DNA from: Acidimicrobiales bacterium
GTDB taxonomy: Bacteria; Actinomycetota; Acidimicrobiia; Acidimicrobiales; Aldehydirespiratoraceae
Direction of reading: 5' to 3'
DNA: 64,000 nucleotides
NCBI GenBank assembly: GCA_029263175.1
Contig: JAJCXZ010000026.1
Coordinates: forward strand, 1 to 64,000
Position 1 is the first letter of the stretch; every line of letters begins with the position of its first letter. The notes beneath the pieces are model-generated. The model had not been told where the DNA came from, did not search any database, and saw nothing but the letters and a program-made list of their open reading frames with translations. Both the position numbers and the translations under genes were made by a program. This document shows, in pieces, positions 1 to 7,978 of this stretch.

Positions 1-1
1 G

Positions 2-481
2 ATGGTCGCCGACGAGATCACCACCGGCACCAGCCCCACCACCTTCTCGCCGACTGACAACGTGACTCGCGGCCAGCTGGCCACGTTCCTCCACCGCTAT
101 GCCGGCGAACCTGCCGGAGCTCCCGCCGCGACATTCGACGACGTCGACCCCGGTGCGTTCTACGCTGCGGGCGTGGCCTGGATGGTTGATCAGGGCATCA
201 CCACCGGCACCAGCCCCACCACCTTCTCGCCAAACGAGAATGTGACCCGAGGTCAACTCGCAGCGTTCCTCTACCGCTTCGCCGGTCGGCCGGACGTCGC
301 CTCACAGGCCACGTTCAGCGACATGGACCAGGGCGCCTACTACGCCGTAGCCGTCGACTGGCTGGTCGCCCAAGGCATCACCACCGGCACCAGCCCCACC
401 ACCTTCTCGCCAGACAGCGCCGTGACCCGAGGCCAACTCGCCACCTTCCTGTGGCGCCTCGCCGACCAACCGATCATCTGA
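2..481 (+). CDS. S-layer-homology-like repeat protein, C-terminal part (5' end outside window)
   Basis: This is the C-terminal 159 residues of a longer surface protein; the true start lies left of the window, so the ATG at 2 is only the first in-frame methionine. It holds three consecutive ~60-residue units, each with a V-x-W-(M/L)-V-x-QGI segment, GTSPTTFSP, and then VTRGQLA-x-FL-x-R. This is the actinobacterial form of the SLH repeat used to anchor or build cell-surface proteins. No sortase motif or membrane segment follows; the protein ends with LADQPII. It probably sits outside the membrane, with the SLH units binding the wall. What the missing N-terminal domain does cannot be seen here. 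Confidence 0.85.
   Translation: MVADEITTGTSPTTFSPTDNVTRGQLATFLHRYAGEPAGAPAATFDDVDPGAFYAAGVAWMVDQGITTGTSPTTFSPNENVTRGQLAAFLYRFAGRPDVASQATFSDMDQGAYYAVAVDWLVAQGITTGTSPTTFSPDSAVTRGQLATFLWRLADQPII
17..411 (+). repeat. 180-bp-period coding repeat in the SLH gene
   Basis: A 35-base stretch encoding ITTGTSPTTFSP occurs without any change at 17-51, 197-231 and 377-411, exactly 180 bp apart. The DNA between copies has diverged more. Identity at synonymous positions within the motif suggests recent duplication or gene conversion among repeats. Confidence 0.85.
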
Positions 482-500
482 GCCGACGCCTGGGGCACAC

Positions 501-809
501 CTAGGCGGCCGCCAACTCACCGGAATCGTCGATCGCCAACCAGAGTGCAGCCCGGGCCCGATCGGCCTTCGCCCCGGTGAGTCCATTGGCGACGACGATT
601 CCTTCGATCATGTCGGACACAACCGCCGACCACGGACGACCCTTCAGCATGACCGCGACCGAAGGAACGCCTCCCCGCCGCCGGATGGTGCGATGCACCC
701 CGGCGACCCCTGGAGGCGACCGGAATCCGGGTACGACAAGGGAGCGCAGTCTCGCCGCCTGCCCGAGTGACCGGGCCGCAGCTGCAAATCGAAGACTCGT
801 CGCTTCCAC
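501..809 (-). CDS. Small conserved actinobacterial protein of unknown function
   Basis: This is a 102-residue protein starting with GTG (809-807) and ending with TAG just 20 bases past the convergent SLH gene. The N-terminal half is basic and alanine-rich. The C-terminal half contains KGRPWSAVVSDMIEGIVVAN followed by a helical DRARAALWLAI segment. That arrangement (basic arm, a xGRPWxAVVxDxxEGxVxAN core, then a helix) looks like a short family I have seen in actinobacteria, but I cannot name it. Other frames here give only arginine-rich low-complexity translations. Function is unknown and the start is uncertain, because alternative starts upstream would run into the tandem repeat. Confidence 0.5.
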   Translation of the reverse strand: MEATSLRFAAAARSLGQAARLRSLVVPGFRSPPGVAGVHRTIRRRGGVPSVAVMLKGRPWSAVVSDMIEGIVVANGLTGAKADRARAALWLAIDDSGELAAA

Positions 810-840
810 CGATCACCATATTGACGGCGGGGTATGACAG

Positions 841-1002
841 TCACTCGCTGCGGGCGGCGCCGCAGTCCCCACCAACACCCACCGCACATGGCAGTCACTC
901 GCTGCGGGCGGCGCCGCAGTCCCCACCAACACCCACCGCACATGGCAGTGACTCGCTGCGGGCGGCGCCGCAGTCCCCACCAACACCCACCGCGCATGGC
1001 AG
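841..1002. repeat. 54-bp tandem repeat, three copies, each with a hairpin core
   Basis: Three head-to-tail units lie at 841-894, 895-948 and 949-1002, with only two single-base differences among them (C/G near the start and A/G near the end of copy 3). Each unit has CTGCGG and CCGCAG arms around GCGGCG, enclosing the palindrome GCGGCGCCGC. On the minus strand each unit also has four G-tracts (GGTGGGTGTTGGTGGGG). The array fills the gap between the small minus-strand gene and the nuclease gene. Because 54 is divisible by 3, every frame stays open across it, so apparent ORFs here are not evidence of coding. Confidence 0.9.
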
Positions 1003-1011
1003 TCTCACTGG

Positions 1012-1965
1012 GTGGACTCGCCGCCTGAGCTCAATCCGGCCCAAGAAGAGGTGCTCGCCCAACTCGGGGCCAGCCGAGAAGAACGCCCCCGCTTTGATGC
1101 CGCCCTGCGCCACCAGCTGCGGCGAGAGCTGGAAGAGGGCCTCGAGCCACTCATCGAGGAGATCGACCCCAAGGACTTGATGTTCGTCTCCAAGCACCTG
1201 CTCGGCCGGGTGATGGGGTGCGAGCGTCGCTTTCTGGCCGAAGACGACGAAGAGTTCGAATGGTCGGTCCCGATCGCCCGCGGCACCATCGCGCACAAGG
1301 CGATCGAACTGTCGATCCATTGGCGCCGCGAGCCGGAGCCGCTGGTGCTGGTCGACGAGTCGATCTCTCGCCTTGCCGAAGGTGTCGACGGCCTGGCCGA
1401 CTGGCTCCAGACGTGCACCGAGGTCGAACGGGCCGAACTCCGAGCCGAAGCCAACGATCGAGTCGTGAAGTTCCTGGAGTGTTGGCCTCCGCTCAAGACA
1501 CAGTGGCGTCCGGTCACCGAGAGTCGGCTGCGGCTGGAGATCCACGACCGCATCGTGCTCAGCGGAAAGGTCGACCTCGCCCTCGGCCAGGCCACCGGCG
1601 ACCTGGCCGGCAAGGTGCTGATCGACCTGAAAACCGGCGGCTTCTCACCGCAGCATCTCGATGATCTGCGTTTCTACGCCCTCATGGAAGCAGTACGGCT
1701 CGGCACTCCTCCGCGCCGGCTCGCCACCTACTACCTCGACCAGGGGCGCTTCCTTCCCGAAGATGTGACCGAGGACCTCCTCTTTTCCACCGTTGCACGG
1801 GTGGTCGATGGCTGCACCAAGATCATCGAGGTCCGCCGCCGCGAGGGCGAACCGTCAACGGCTCCCGGCCCGGCCTGTCGCTGGTGCGTGGCCAAGCACA
1901 ACTGCGAGGTCGGGCAGCGCTACTTGTCCGACGGCGAGGAAACCGGGTTGGGCGACGGCTGGTAG
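1012..1965 (+). CDS. Stand-alone PD-(D/E)XK nuclease with Fe-S-type cysteines (RecB/AddB/Cas4-like)
   Basis: This 317-residue protein belongs to the PD-(D/E)XK nuclease superfamily, probably cutting DNA during repair or foreign-DNA processing. A motif-I-like GTIAHKAIE lies near residue 91. GKVDLAL (D188) and VLIDLKTGG (D205, K207) give the D...DxK metal site. LDDLRFYALM then matches the helix with Q/Y in RecB nucleases. C70 plus C289-x2-C292-x5-C298 has the one-plus-three spacing of the 4Fe-4S nucleases AddB and Cas4. There is no helicase domain and no cas or add gene nearby. The GTG at 1012 follows the tandem repeat with no clear ribosome site, so the start is uncertain. The 3' end overlaps the convergent MFS gene by 46 bp. 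Confidence 0.8.
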   Translation: MDSPPELNPAQEEVLAQLGASREERPRFDAALRHQLRRELEEGLEPLIEEIDPKDLMFVSKHLLGRVMGCERRFLAEDDEEFEWSVPIARGTIAHKAIELSIHWRREPEPLVLVDESISRLAEGVDGLADWLQTCTEVERAELRAEANDRVVKFLECWPPLKTQWRPVTESRLRLEIHDRIVLSGKVDLALGQATGDLAGKVLIDLKTGGFSPQHLDDLRFYALMEAVRLGTPPRRLATYYLDQGRFLPEDVTEDLLFSTVARVVDGCTKIIEVRRREGEPSTAPGPACRWCVAKHNCEVGQRYLSDGEETGLGDGW

Positions 1966-3251
1966 CCCTTCGGCGGGATGGGTGTCGACGGATGAACTTC
2001 CGCGGCGGACGCCGGCTCGTAACCACCTTGGTCTGAGTCCAACCCCTCGAGGTGACCCCGGAACGCCAGCCAGAGTGCGATCACGATGAACGCACTGCCT
2101 GCGATGGCGTACGCCGTACGCGGATCGGTGGCGTCGATCAACTGCCCGAGCAGCAGCTGTCCGATCGGGTTCGAAAGGGTGAGCACCGAGAGGTAGACGG
2201 CCAGCACCTTGGCTCGAACGGCCTCGTCGACCTGGAGTTGGATCGCGGTGTTGAGGGTGCTCGCCGACATCAGGTGGGCGCTGCCCACAATGAACGAGCC
2301 GACCAGGGCCAGCCCGAACCAGGGTGCAAACGCGATCAGAAGATAGCCGGAGGCGTACTGGATCAAGGCCACCTCCTGGATCCGCGACCTCCGGATCCGA
2401 GGAGCGATCGAGGCGAGTAGTGGCGCGGTCAACACGGCTCCCAGCCCGACGAACGAGAGCATCAGGCCGAATCCACTCTCACCACGATCGAACACATCCT
2501 CCGCCACCGTCACCGCGAGCGTCTGCATCGACAGCCCGAAAAACGCGACCATCGAGACGGTGAAGATCGCGGTCCGGATCCCTCGCACCCCCGCGGCATA
2601 GCGAGCTGCCGCCATGAACTCCTGGATGGGTCGCATGCGCCCATCTGGTTGGCCGGGCTCGCTGCGATGATCCATCCGGGCCAGGGCGATCAGCACGGCG
2701 GCGTAGGTCACGAGGTTGACGAAGAAGGCCCAGCCGGGGCCCCATGCCGCGATCGCCAGGCCGCCGAGTGCCGGACCGATCATGCGCGAGGCGTTGAACT
2801 GGGCCGAGTTCAAGGTGATGCCTTCGAGCATCTTGTCGCGGGGAAGGAGATCGCTGACGATGGCCTGCCACGCCGGCAGGTTGAGGCCGGCGGCAAGCCC
2901 GACCGCCACGGACATCGCCACATACGCACCAGGGGCGCGCACGCCCGAGAACCACATGGTCATCATCGCACCGGCGGTGAGCGCCTGGATCGACTGGGTC
3001 ACCATCAGGACCTTGCGGCGGGGGTAGCGATCAGCGATTGCTCCCCCGAGCGGGCCCATGACCGCCATCGGTGCAATCTGGGCGAACCCGGCCAGGCCGA
3101 CCCAACCCGCCGAGCCGGTGAGATCGAAGATCACGATCGGCACGGCGATGGTCTGGAACCAGCGGCCGATATTGGAGATCACCCCGCCGATCCAGAACAG
3201 GCGGTAGTCGCGATGCTTGAAGACGGCGAAGGTGCTCCGTAGGCCGCTCAC
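1920..3251 (-). CDS. MFS transporter, MFS_3/EntS-like
   Basis: This is a 443-residue integral membrane protein with about 12 hydrophobic segments. The N-terminus FKHRDYRLFWIGGVISNIGRW is typical of the MFS_3 group of drug or siderophore exporters. Between TM2 and TM3 it carries the family loop GGAIADRYPRRKVL, with the basic and acidic residues expected for MFS proteins. It begins with GTG overlapping the stop of the dioxygenase gene upstream (GTGA, 3248-3251), so the two are translationally coupled. The hydrophilic C-terminal tail of about 35 residues overlaps the nuclease gene on the other strand. The substrate cannot be told from sequence; coupling to a PhyH-type hydroxylase suggests export of a small hydroxylated compound. 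Confidence 0.85.
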   Translation of the reverse strand: MSGLRSTFAVFKHRDYRLFWIGGVISNIGRWFQTIAVPIVIFDLTGSAGWVGLAGFAQIAPMAVMGPLGGAIADRYPRRKVLMVTQSIQALTAGAMMTMWFSGVRAPGAYVAMSVAVGLAAGLNLPAWQAIVSDLLPRDKMLEGITLNSAQFNASRMIGPALGGLAIAAWGPGWAFFVNLVTYAAVLIALARMDHRSEPGQPDGRMRPIQEFMAAARYAAGVRGIRTAIFTVSMVAFFGLSMQTLAVTVAEDVFDRGESGFGLMLSFVGLGAVLTAPLLASIAPRIRRSRIQEVALIQYASGYLLIAFAPWFGLALVGSFIVGSAHLMSASTLNTAIQLQVDEAVRAKVLAVYLSVLTLSNPIGQLLLGQLIDATDPRTAYAIAGSAFIVIALWLAFRGHLEGLDSDQGGYEPASAAEVHPSTPIPPKGYQPSPNPVSSPSDK

Positions 3252-4057
3252 GAATCAGGGCCGACAAGCACCGGGAACCAGTCGACTCTCAATCGCTCAC
3301 CGTCCGACATCTCGTGGCCGGTGAACGGCGGCGAAGTTCGTCCGGGACGAGTGACATAGCGAGCGTCGTCGCCCACGAACCGAACGGAGAACGCTCGCCG
3401 AGCAGGACTACCGGCGGGATTGCCGCGGGCGCCGTGCACCGTGCGGTAGTGAAACGCCACCGCGTCGCCAGGCTCGAGCGCCCACTCGATGACCTCGAAC
3501 TTGTCGGGTTCGGCGTCGGGGTCCGGAACGGGCAGATACTCGTCGGCGTCGGGGTAGAAGTCGTCGCCGGCCAACCATTTCACCGGCAGCACGTCACGAT
3601 CCCACCGGTGGCTGCCTCTGATGAACCGCAGTGTGGCGTGATCAACCGGGTCGAGCGGCAGCCACATGCTCACCGTCTGCGTGCCCTCGACGAAGTAGTA
3701 CGGACTGTCGCTGTGCCAAGGAGTCGGCGTGGCGGTGCCGGCGTCCTTCACCAACACGTGATCGTGGAAGAACTGCACCGATTCGCTCCGCATCAACTGA
3801 CCGGCGATGGCCGCAGCCGGAGACTCACGAACAAAGCGCTCGAACTCGGGGATGCGTTGCCAGTTGCAGTAGTCGTCCCAGAATCGGCCCGGCTCACCGT
3901 CGCGGACGTTTTCGGCGAAGAACTCACTCGGTTCGGCTTCATTGCGGGCCACACCGGCCACCAGGTCACCGATCCAATCCCGGAAGAAGCCTCGAACCAC
4001 GACTGCCCCGTCAGCCTTAAACGCGGCGATGTCGGCCGAAGCGAGCAGCGGGGGCAT
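3248..4057 (-). CDS. Phytanoyl-CoA dioxygenase (PhyH) family protein
   Basis: This is a 269-residue Fe(II)/2-oxoglutarate-dependent oxygenase. The iron site is visible as H115-x-D117 in PTPWHSDSPYY and the distal H208 in YRTVHGARGN. The following RRAFSVRF supplies the arginine that usually binds 2-oxoglutarate. RFIRGSHRW before the distal histidine is also typical of PhyH proteins. The length fits the family, and the ATG at 4057 places the first strand correctly. PhyH members hydroxylate lipids, amino acids or natural products, and the actual substrate is unknown here. It is the first gene of a two-gene unit with the MFS transporter. Confidence 0.85.
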   Translation of the reverse strand: MPPLLASADIAAFKADGAVVVRGFFRDWIGDLVAGVARNEAEPSEFFAENVRDGEPGRFWDDYCNWQRIPEFERFVRESPAAAIAGQLMRSESVQFFHDHVLVKDAGTATPTPWHSDSPYYFVEGTQTVSMWLPLDPVDHATLRFIRGSHRWDRDVLPVKWLAGDDFYPDADEYLPVPDPDAEPDKFEVIEWALEPGDAVAFHYRTVHGARGNPAGSPARRAFSVRFVGDDARYVTRPGRTSPPFTGHEMSDGERLRVDWFPVLVGPDS

Positions 4058-4100
4058 CCGTCCACCGTACCCGGTTACACCATCGAACTTCCCGGTGCGA

Positions 4101-6473
4101 TCAGTGGTCGTGTTCGATGAGGCTGCACTCTGAAACGTTCAGTTCCGCTTCGTCGGCCGCCACGGGGCGAGCAAAGAAGTAGCCCTGGCCGCTATCGACG
4201 CCCAGAGCGCGGAGGCTGTCGAGCTGGGCGGCCGTCTCGATCCCTTCGGCCACGACCTCAAGGCCCAACGCATGACCGAGATCGGTGACTGAGGCGACGA
4301 TCATCGGATCATGGAGCTGGGCGTTGGTGCCACTGCTGACGAACGCCCGGTCGATCTTCAGGATGTCTACAGGCAGGTCGCGCAGGTAGCGCAGCGAGGA
4401 GTAGCCGGTTCCGAAGTCATCGATCGCGACTCGTACGCCAAGGTCGCGTAGCGCCGAGAGGCGACCACCAATGGCTTCAGCGTCGTCGAGCAACACACTC
4501 TCGGTGATCTCGAGTACGAGGCTCCCGGGCTCGGTCTGGCTCTCTTCGAGAATCCGTGCCACCGAATTCACGAAACCGGGCAGCGCGAGCTCGCGGCCCG
4601 AGACGTTGACGCTCATGGTGAGCTCGGGGTTCGCGCGACGCCATTCCTTCAGCTGGCCGGTTGCCTTGGAGAGCATCTGCGACCCGATGCGGTCGATGAT
4701 GCCGAGTTCTTCGGCGAGAGCGATGAAATCGGCGGGCGGCACGAGCCCGACGCCCGGTCGGCGCCAACGTACCAGTGACTCAAATCCTTTGATCTGCATC
4801 GAGTGAAGGTCGATGACGGGCTGGTAGAAGGCCTCCAGCTCATCTCGTTCGAGGGCGCTTCGAAGTGCGGATTCGGTCGCGTGGCGCTGCGCTGCCCACT
4901 CCTGCATCTCCTGGTCGAAGAGCTCGTAGCGGTTCCGGCCCGTGTGTTTGGCTCGATACATGGCGACATCGGCGTGCTTGAGCAGCTCGTCCACCGTCGA
5001 CGAAGGACCACCCGCCACGATCCCGATACTCGCAGAGACATGGGCTGTCGTGCCGTCCAGCGCCACCGGCTCGGCAAGCAGCTCGAGTATCCGCTGGGCC
5101 GCGCGTTGGACCTGCTCCATGTCCTCGACGTCCTCGAGGAGCACGACGAACTCATCGCCGCCGAATCGAGCGACCGTCTCGGCTGTGCGGATGGTGCCAG
5201 CTAGTCGGTCGGCCAGCTGTACGAGGAGGCCGTCACCCGCTTCGTGGCCGAGACTGTCGTTGACCACCTTGAATCGATCGACGTCGAGGAACATCACGGC
5301 AATATTCGAGTTGTGGAGGCCGGCCCGCTCGATCGCCCCCGAAACGCGATCAACGAGGAGGGTGCGGTTGGGCAGCCCGGTCAAGGCATCGTGCGTGGCC
5401 TGAAAGACCATGCGGTCGGCCGCCAGCTGGCGGTCGATGGTCAACGAACCGAGGCGGCCTGCGAGCCGGATTGTCGCTTCGAAATCGGCAGGGAGCTCCG
5501 TGGTCGGATCAACCGTCCATTCCAAGGAGCCAATGGACTCGGAGCCGTCGAGCTCGGAGAGTGCGAGCGCGTCGGTGCGGTCGGGATCAGGCGGAAAGGG
5601 ACCGGTCGCGAAACGGAGGCGGATGCCGGGTAAGTGCGGGCTCATCAAGCTGACCGTGCGTTCGAGCACGTCGAGCATGGGGGTGTCGCGAGCGACCATT
5701 TCGAGGATTTCGGTTTGGGCCAAGGACAGGTGTTCCGCCTTCGCCTGGTCGGCCCGGGCAGCGCCATATCGCGCCTGTTCGCGGCGGAGGAGCCGAGAAG
5801 CTGCCCGGTAGTTGCTTCCCAGCATGCGCTGGATCGAAACAACGAGGAGTCCAACGAGGAAGATGATGAGGCCCGCGACGACGAACTCGGTTTGACGAGC
5901 AGCGCCGAGCCCGGCCTCCAGGTCGTGCAGCAAAGCGAAGTTCTCCCCCTCGGTCCGGTCGAAGAGCTGTTTCACCGCTGTGACCATGGAGGTAAGGGCT
6001 GCAGTCAGCTGTTCGTCCTGCTCGCTGCCCGGAACCGGGCGGCCGGTCGAGATGGTGGCGACCACCTCGTTGAAGGCGATGGTCAGCTCGTCGACGGCCG
6101 CGGCGATGACCTCGTCGTTCGAGGCCTCATCGAGGGCGACGCGGCGCTGGCGCTCCACCAGAGCGATCGACACATCGAGGTCAGCCGTCTCGCCGCCGTC
6201 ATTTGACCACCGCTCGACTTCCAGCGCGAACGTCAGAACCTGGCGCTCGAGACTCACCCGGTCACCGCTCACCGTCTGGAGGTGACGGTTCAGGTTTTCG
6301 GTCTGCTCATTGACTTCTTGGTTCGATCGGTAGCCAACGACCGCGATGAGAGCGACAAAGCCGATGAGGACGGTCAGGAGTCCGTATTGCGATCGAGTCA
6401 GCCGAAGCCGACCGATCGCTTCATCGCCGATCGATCCAACGGCCTCTGCCGACGGCGTCGGGCCATTCCTCAT
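4101..6473 (-). CDS. Membrane-anchored GGDEF-EAL c-di-GMP enzyme
   Basis: This is a 790-residue inner-membrane signalling protein. TM1 (about 29-48) and TM2 (about 205-225) flank a helical extracellular region; then come a linker, a GGDEF domain and an EAL domain. GGDEF is intact (ARFGGDEFVVLLED), but the upstream inhibitory I-site reads RTAE rather than RxxD. The EAL signature is ESL (GFESLVRW). Metal and catalytic residues look present: N in NVSGREL, E in EITESVLL, DDFGTGYSSL, K in KIDRAF and EGIET. Phosphodiesterase activity is therefore plausible. The ATG at 6473 overlaps the lipoprotein stop as ATGA and is preferred to the longer start at 6506. The periplasmic region probably senses or binds the adjacent lipoprotein. 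Confidence 0.9.
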   Translation of the reverse strand: MRNGPTPSAEAVGSIGDEAIGRLRLTRSQYGLLTVLIGFVALIAVVGYRSNQEVNEQTENLNRHLQTVSGDRVSLERQVLTFALEVERWSNDGGETADLDVSIALVERQRRVALDEASNDEVIAAAVDELTIAFNEVVATISTGRPVPGSEQDEQLTAALTSMVTAVKQLFDRTEGENFALLHDLEAGLGAARQTEFVVAGLIIFLVGLLVVSIQRMLGSNYRAASRLLRREQARYGAARADQAKAEHLSLAQTEILEMVARDTPMLDVLERTVSLMSPHLPGIRLRFATGPFPPDPDRTDALALSELDGSESIGSLEWTVDPTTELPADFEATIRLAGRLGSLTIDRQLAADRMVFQATHDALTGLPNRTLLVDRVSGAIERAGLHNSNIAVMFLDVDRFKVVNDSLGHEAGDGLLVQLADRLAGTIRTAETVARFGGDEFVVLLEDVEDMEQVQRAAQRILELLAEPVALDGTTAHVSASIGIVAGGPSSTVDELLKHADVAMYRAKHTGRNRYELFDQEMQEWAAQRHATESALRSALERDELEAFYQPVIDLHSMQIKGFESLVRWRRPGVGLVPPADFIALAEELGIIDRIGSQMLSKATGQLKEWRRANPELTMSVNVSGRELALPGFVNSVARILEESQTEPGSLVLEITESVLLDDAEAIGGRLSALRDLGVRVAIDDFGTGYSSLRYLRDLPVDILKIDRAFVSSGTNAQLHDPMIVASVTDLGHALGLEVVAEGIETAAQLDSLRALGVDSGQGYFFARPVAADEAELNVSECSLIEHDH

Positions 6474-7012
6474 CCGACCTCGAGGCGGGTGAGGCTCCAG
6501 ATCCACTGGTTGGTGTCACGTCCGATCGGGCCGCTGTCATCCGGAAAGACGATTCGGATTGGCCCGCCATCTTCGACCGGGATCGGCTGGCCGTTCTGAC
6601 GAGTGGCAAGGATCGGTGCTTCCCCGGCGACATCGCCGCGCGAGAAATTCACCTGATACTCATCGAGAGCGGTCCAGGTGAGCGGTGCATCATCTTCCAC
6701 ACCGATGGCGGCGAGAACGGTGTCGAGAGGGACACCGGTGAACTCGACCTCGGCACTCACGAACGGTTCGTAGACGGTGGCGGTGACAATACCCAGGCTC
6801 TCGATGCCAGCAACGTCAGCATGAACCTCGTTGCCGAGGTTGGGCTGGCCGATTTGTCCGCTGACCACGAGCACGATCTCGTCGATCGCGACGGGAAGTG
6901 CCGCGACCGAACTGACCCGTTCGGCGCCGCTGCTTGCGGGTCCGTCAGCGTTTCCGCAGGCGGTGGCGGCGAGCAACACTGCGATCGTCGCCAAGGTGAA
7001 GGGTCGAGACAT
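6470..7012 (-). CDS. Lipoprotein resembling a small oxidoreductase molybdopterin-binding domain
   Basis: This 180-residue secreted protein has a signal peptide and lipobox (LLAATACGN, Cys19). The mature part contains EFTGVPLDTVLAAIGV, then a strand-rich segment, LATRQNGQPIPVEDGGPIRIVFPDD and a terminal WIWSLTRLEV. The order VPL-x-x-(V/L)L ... NG-x-P(I/L) ... GGP-(I/L)R-(I/L)VFP ... W is that of the SUOX/YedY molybdopterin fold. The core is too short for a catalytic enzyme, and the usual cysteine ligand is not visible. A GAGAGG ribosome site lies 5 bases before the ATG at 7012. It is cotranscribed and coupled with the GGDEF-EAL gene, so I infer a periplasmic input module. Cofactor binding is unproven. 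Confidence 0.7.
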   Translation of the reverse strand: MSRPFTLATIAVLLAATACGNADGPASSGAERVSSVAALPVAIDEIVLVVSGQIGQPNLGNEVHADVAGIESLGIVTATVYEPFVSAEVEFTGVPLDTVLAAIGVEDDAPLTWTALDEYQVNFSRGDVAGEAPILATRQNGQPIPVEDGGPIRIVFPDDSGPIGRDTNQWIWSLTRLEVG

Positions 7013-7182
7013 ATCCGCCTCTCGGTAGTCGTCCCGCACCTATCGGTCGCGTGCAGATAGAGATGAGAGATAGAGACCCACGGGAACAGCCAAGAGCGAA
7101 TGCCCTGGGAGGGCCGCCGAATCAGCCGCTCCGTACCCAGCCGGGTCGCCCTCTTGGGCATCGAGATGCCAGACTCAGCGCC

Positions 7183-7944
7183 ATGAGCCTCATCATCAGC
7201 GAAGTGCGCGACCGCGTCGGCATCCTCACCCTCAACGATCCCGACCGCCGCAACGCCATCACCCTGGCCATGAACGACGAGATCGGTGCCGTGCTCGACC
7301 AGTGGGAAGCCGACGACGTCATCGGCGCCCTCGTGCTCACCGGGGCGGGCCGTGGGTTCTGCGCCGGCGCAGATCTCGACGATCTGATGGCCGGAAGCAA
7401 CGCCGAAGAGATGAAAGCCATCTACGACGGCTTCTTGCGAATCGCTCACACTCCCCTCCCCACGGTCGGCGCGGTCAACGGCGCAGCGGTCGGTGCCGGC
7501 ATGAACATGGTGCTCGCCTGCGACATCGCCATCGCCGGCCGCGACTACGCCAAGTTCGACTCTCGCTTCCTTCAGATCGGCATCCATCCCGGCGGCGGCC
7601 ACACCTGGCGTCTGCGACAGATCGCGGGCCGCTCGACCACCATGGCGATGGTGATCTTCAACCAGATTCTGCGGGCCGATCGAGCGAAGGAAGTCGGCTT
7701 GATCTGGGACGTCGTCGACGATGCCGATCTGGTCGACGAAGCCGTCGCTCTGGCCGCGCTGGCTGCCGGCCAGGAGAAGGAACTCAACGCCCGCACCAAG
7801 GCATCGATCCTCACGCTCGACACGGTCGTGGAATCGGACCAGGCTGTGGAGCACGAGATTCATCCCCAGCTGTGGTCGATGAGCCAACCGACCTTCCGCA
7901 CGCTGGTCGAGAGCCTCCAGAAGAACATCTCCAGCAAGGGCTAG
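7183..7944 (+). CDS. Crotonase-fold (enoyl-CoA hydratase/isomerase family) protein, catalytic Glu residues replaced
   Basis: This 253-residue crotonase has both oxyanion-hole segments: GAGRGFCAGADLDDL and NGAAVGAGMNMVLACD. Aligned by eye to mammalian enoyl-CoA hydratase, the two catalytic glutamates (rat Glu144 and Glu164) correspond to Phe in SRFLQIGIHPGGGHTWRL and Ala in TTMAMVIF. It is therefore probably not a classical hydratase and may catalyse another acyl-CoA reaction, such as isomerisation or C-C cleavage. The ATG at 7183 is chosen because the 44 upstream in-frame residues are low-complexity, non-family sequence. It is followed 34 bp later by the PEP-utiliser gene on the same strand. 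Confidence 0.85.
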   Translation: MSLIISEVRDRVGILTLNDPDRRNAITLAMNDEIGAVLDQWEADDVIGALVLTGAGRGFCAGADLDDLMAGSNAEEMKAIYDGFLRIAHTPLPTVGAVNGAAVGAGMNMVLACDIAIAGRDYAKFDSRFLQIGIHPGGGHTWRLRQIAGRSTTMAMVIFNQILRADRAKEVGLIWDVVDDADLVDEAVALAALAAGQEKELNARTKASILTLDTVVESDQAVEHEIHPQLWSMSQPTFRTLVESLQKNISSKG

Positions 7945-7970
7945 AGCAGCAAGGGCTAGAGCAGCAAGGA
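7933..7970 (+). repeat. 15-bp tandem duplication spanning a stop codon
   Basis: AGCAAGGGCTAGAGC occurs at 7933-7947 and again at 7948-7962, followed by a partial third copy, AGCAAGGA (7963-7970). The TAG stop of the crotonase gene is in copy 1 and is duplicated in copy 2. The partial third copy forms the AAGGAG ribosome site (7966-7971) of the next gene, seven bases before its ATG. Confidence 0.85.
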
Positions 7971-7978
7971 GAAGAGCA

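Noticed and set aside
841-1002. CRISPR array
   Set aside because: The three 54-bp units are contiguous with no unique spacers between them, and there are no cas genes.
767-1180. Coding ORFs running through the tandem repeat in several frames
   Set aside because: The unit is 54 bp, so all frames stay open by periodicity; the translations are low-complexity R/P/H and do not resemble proteins.
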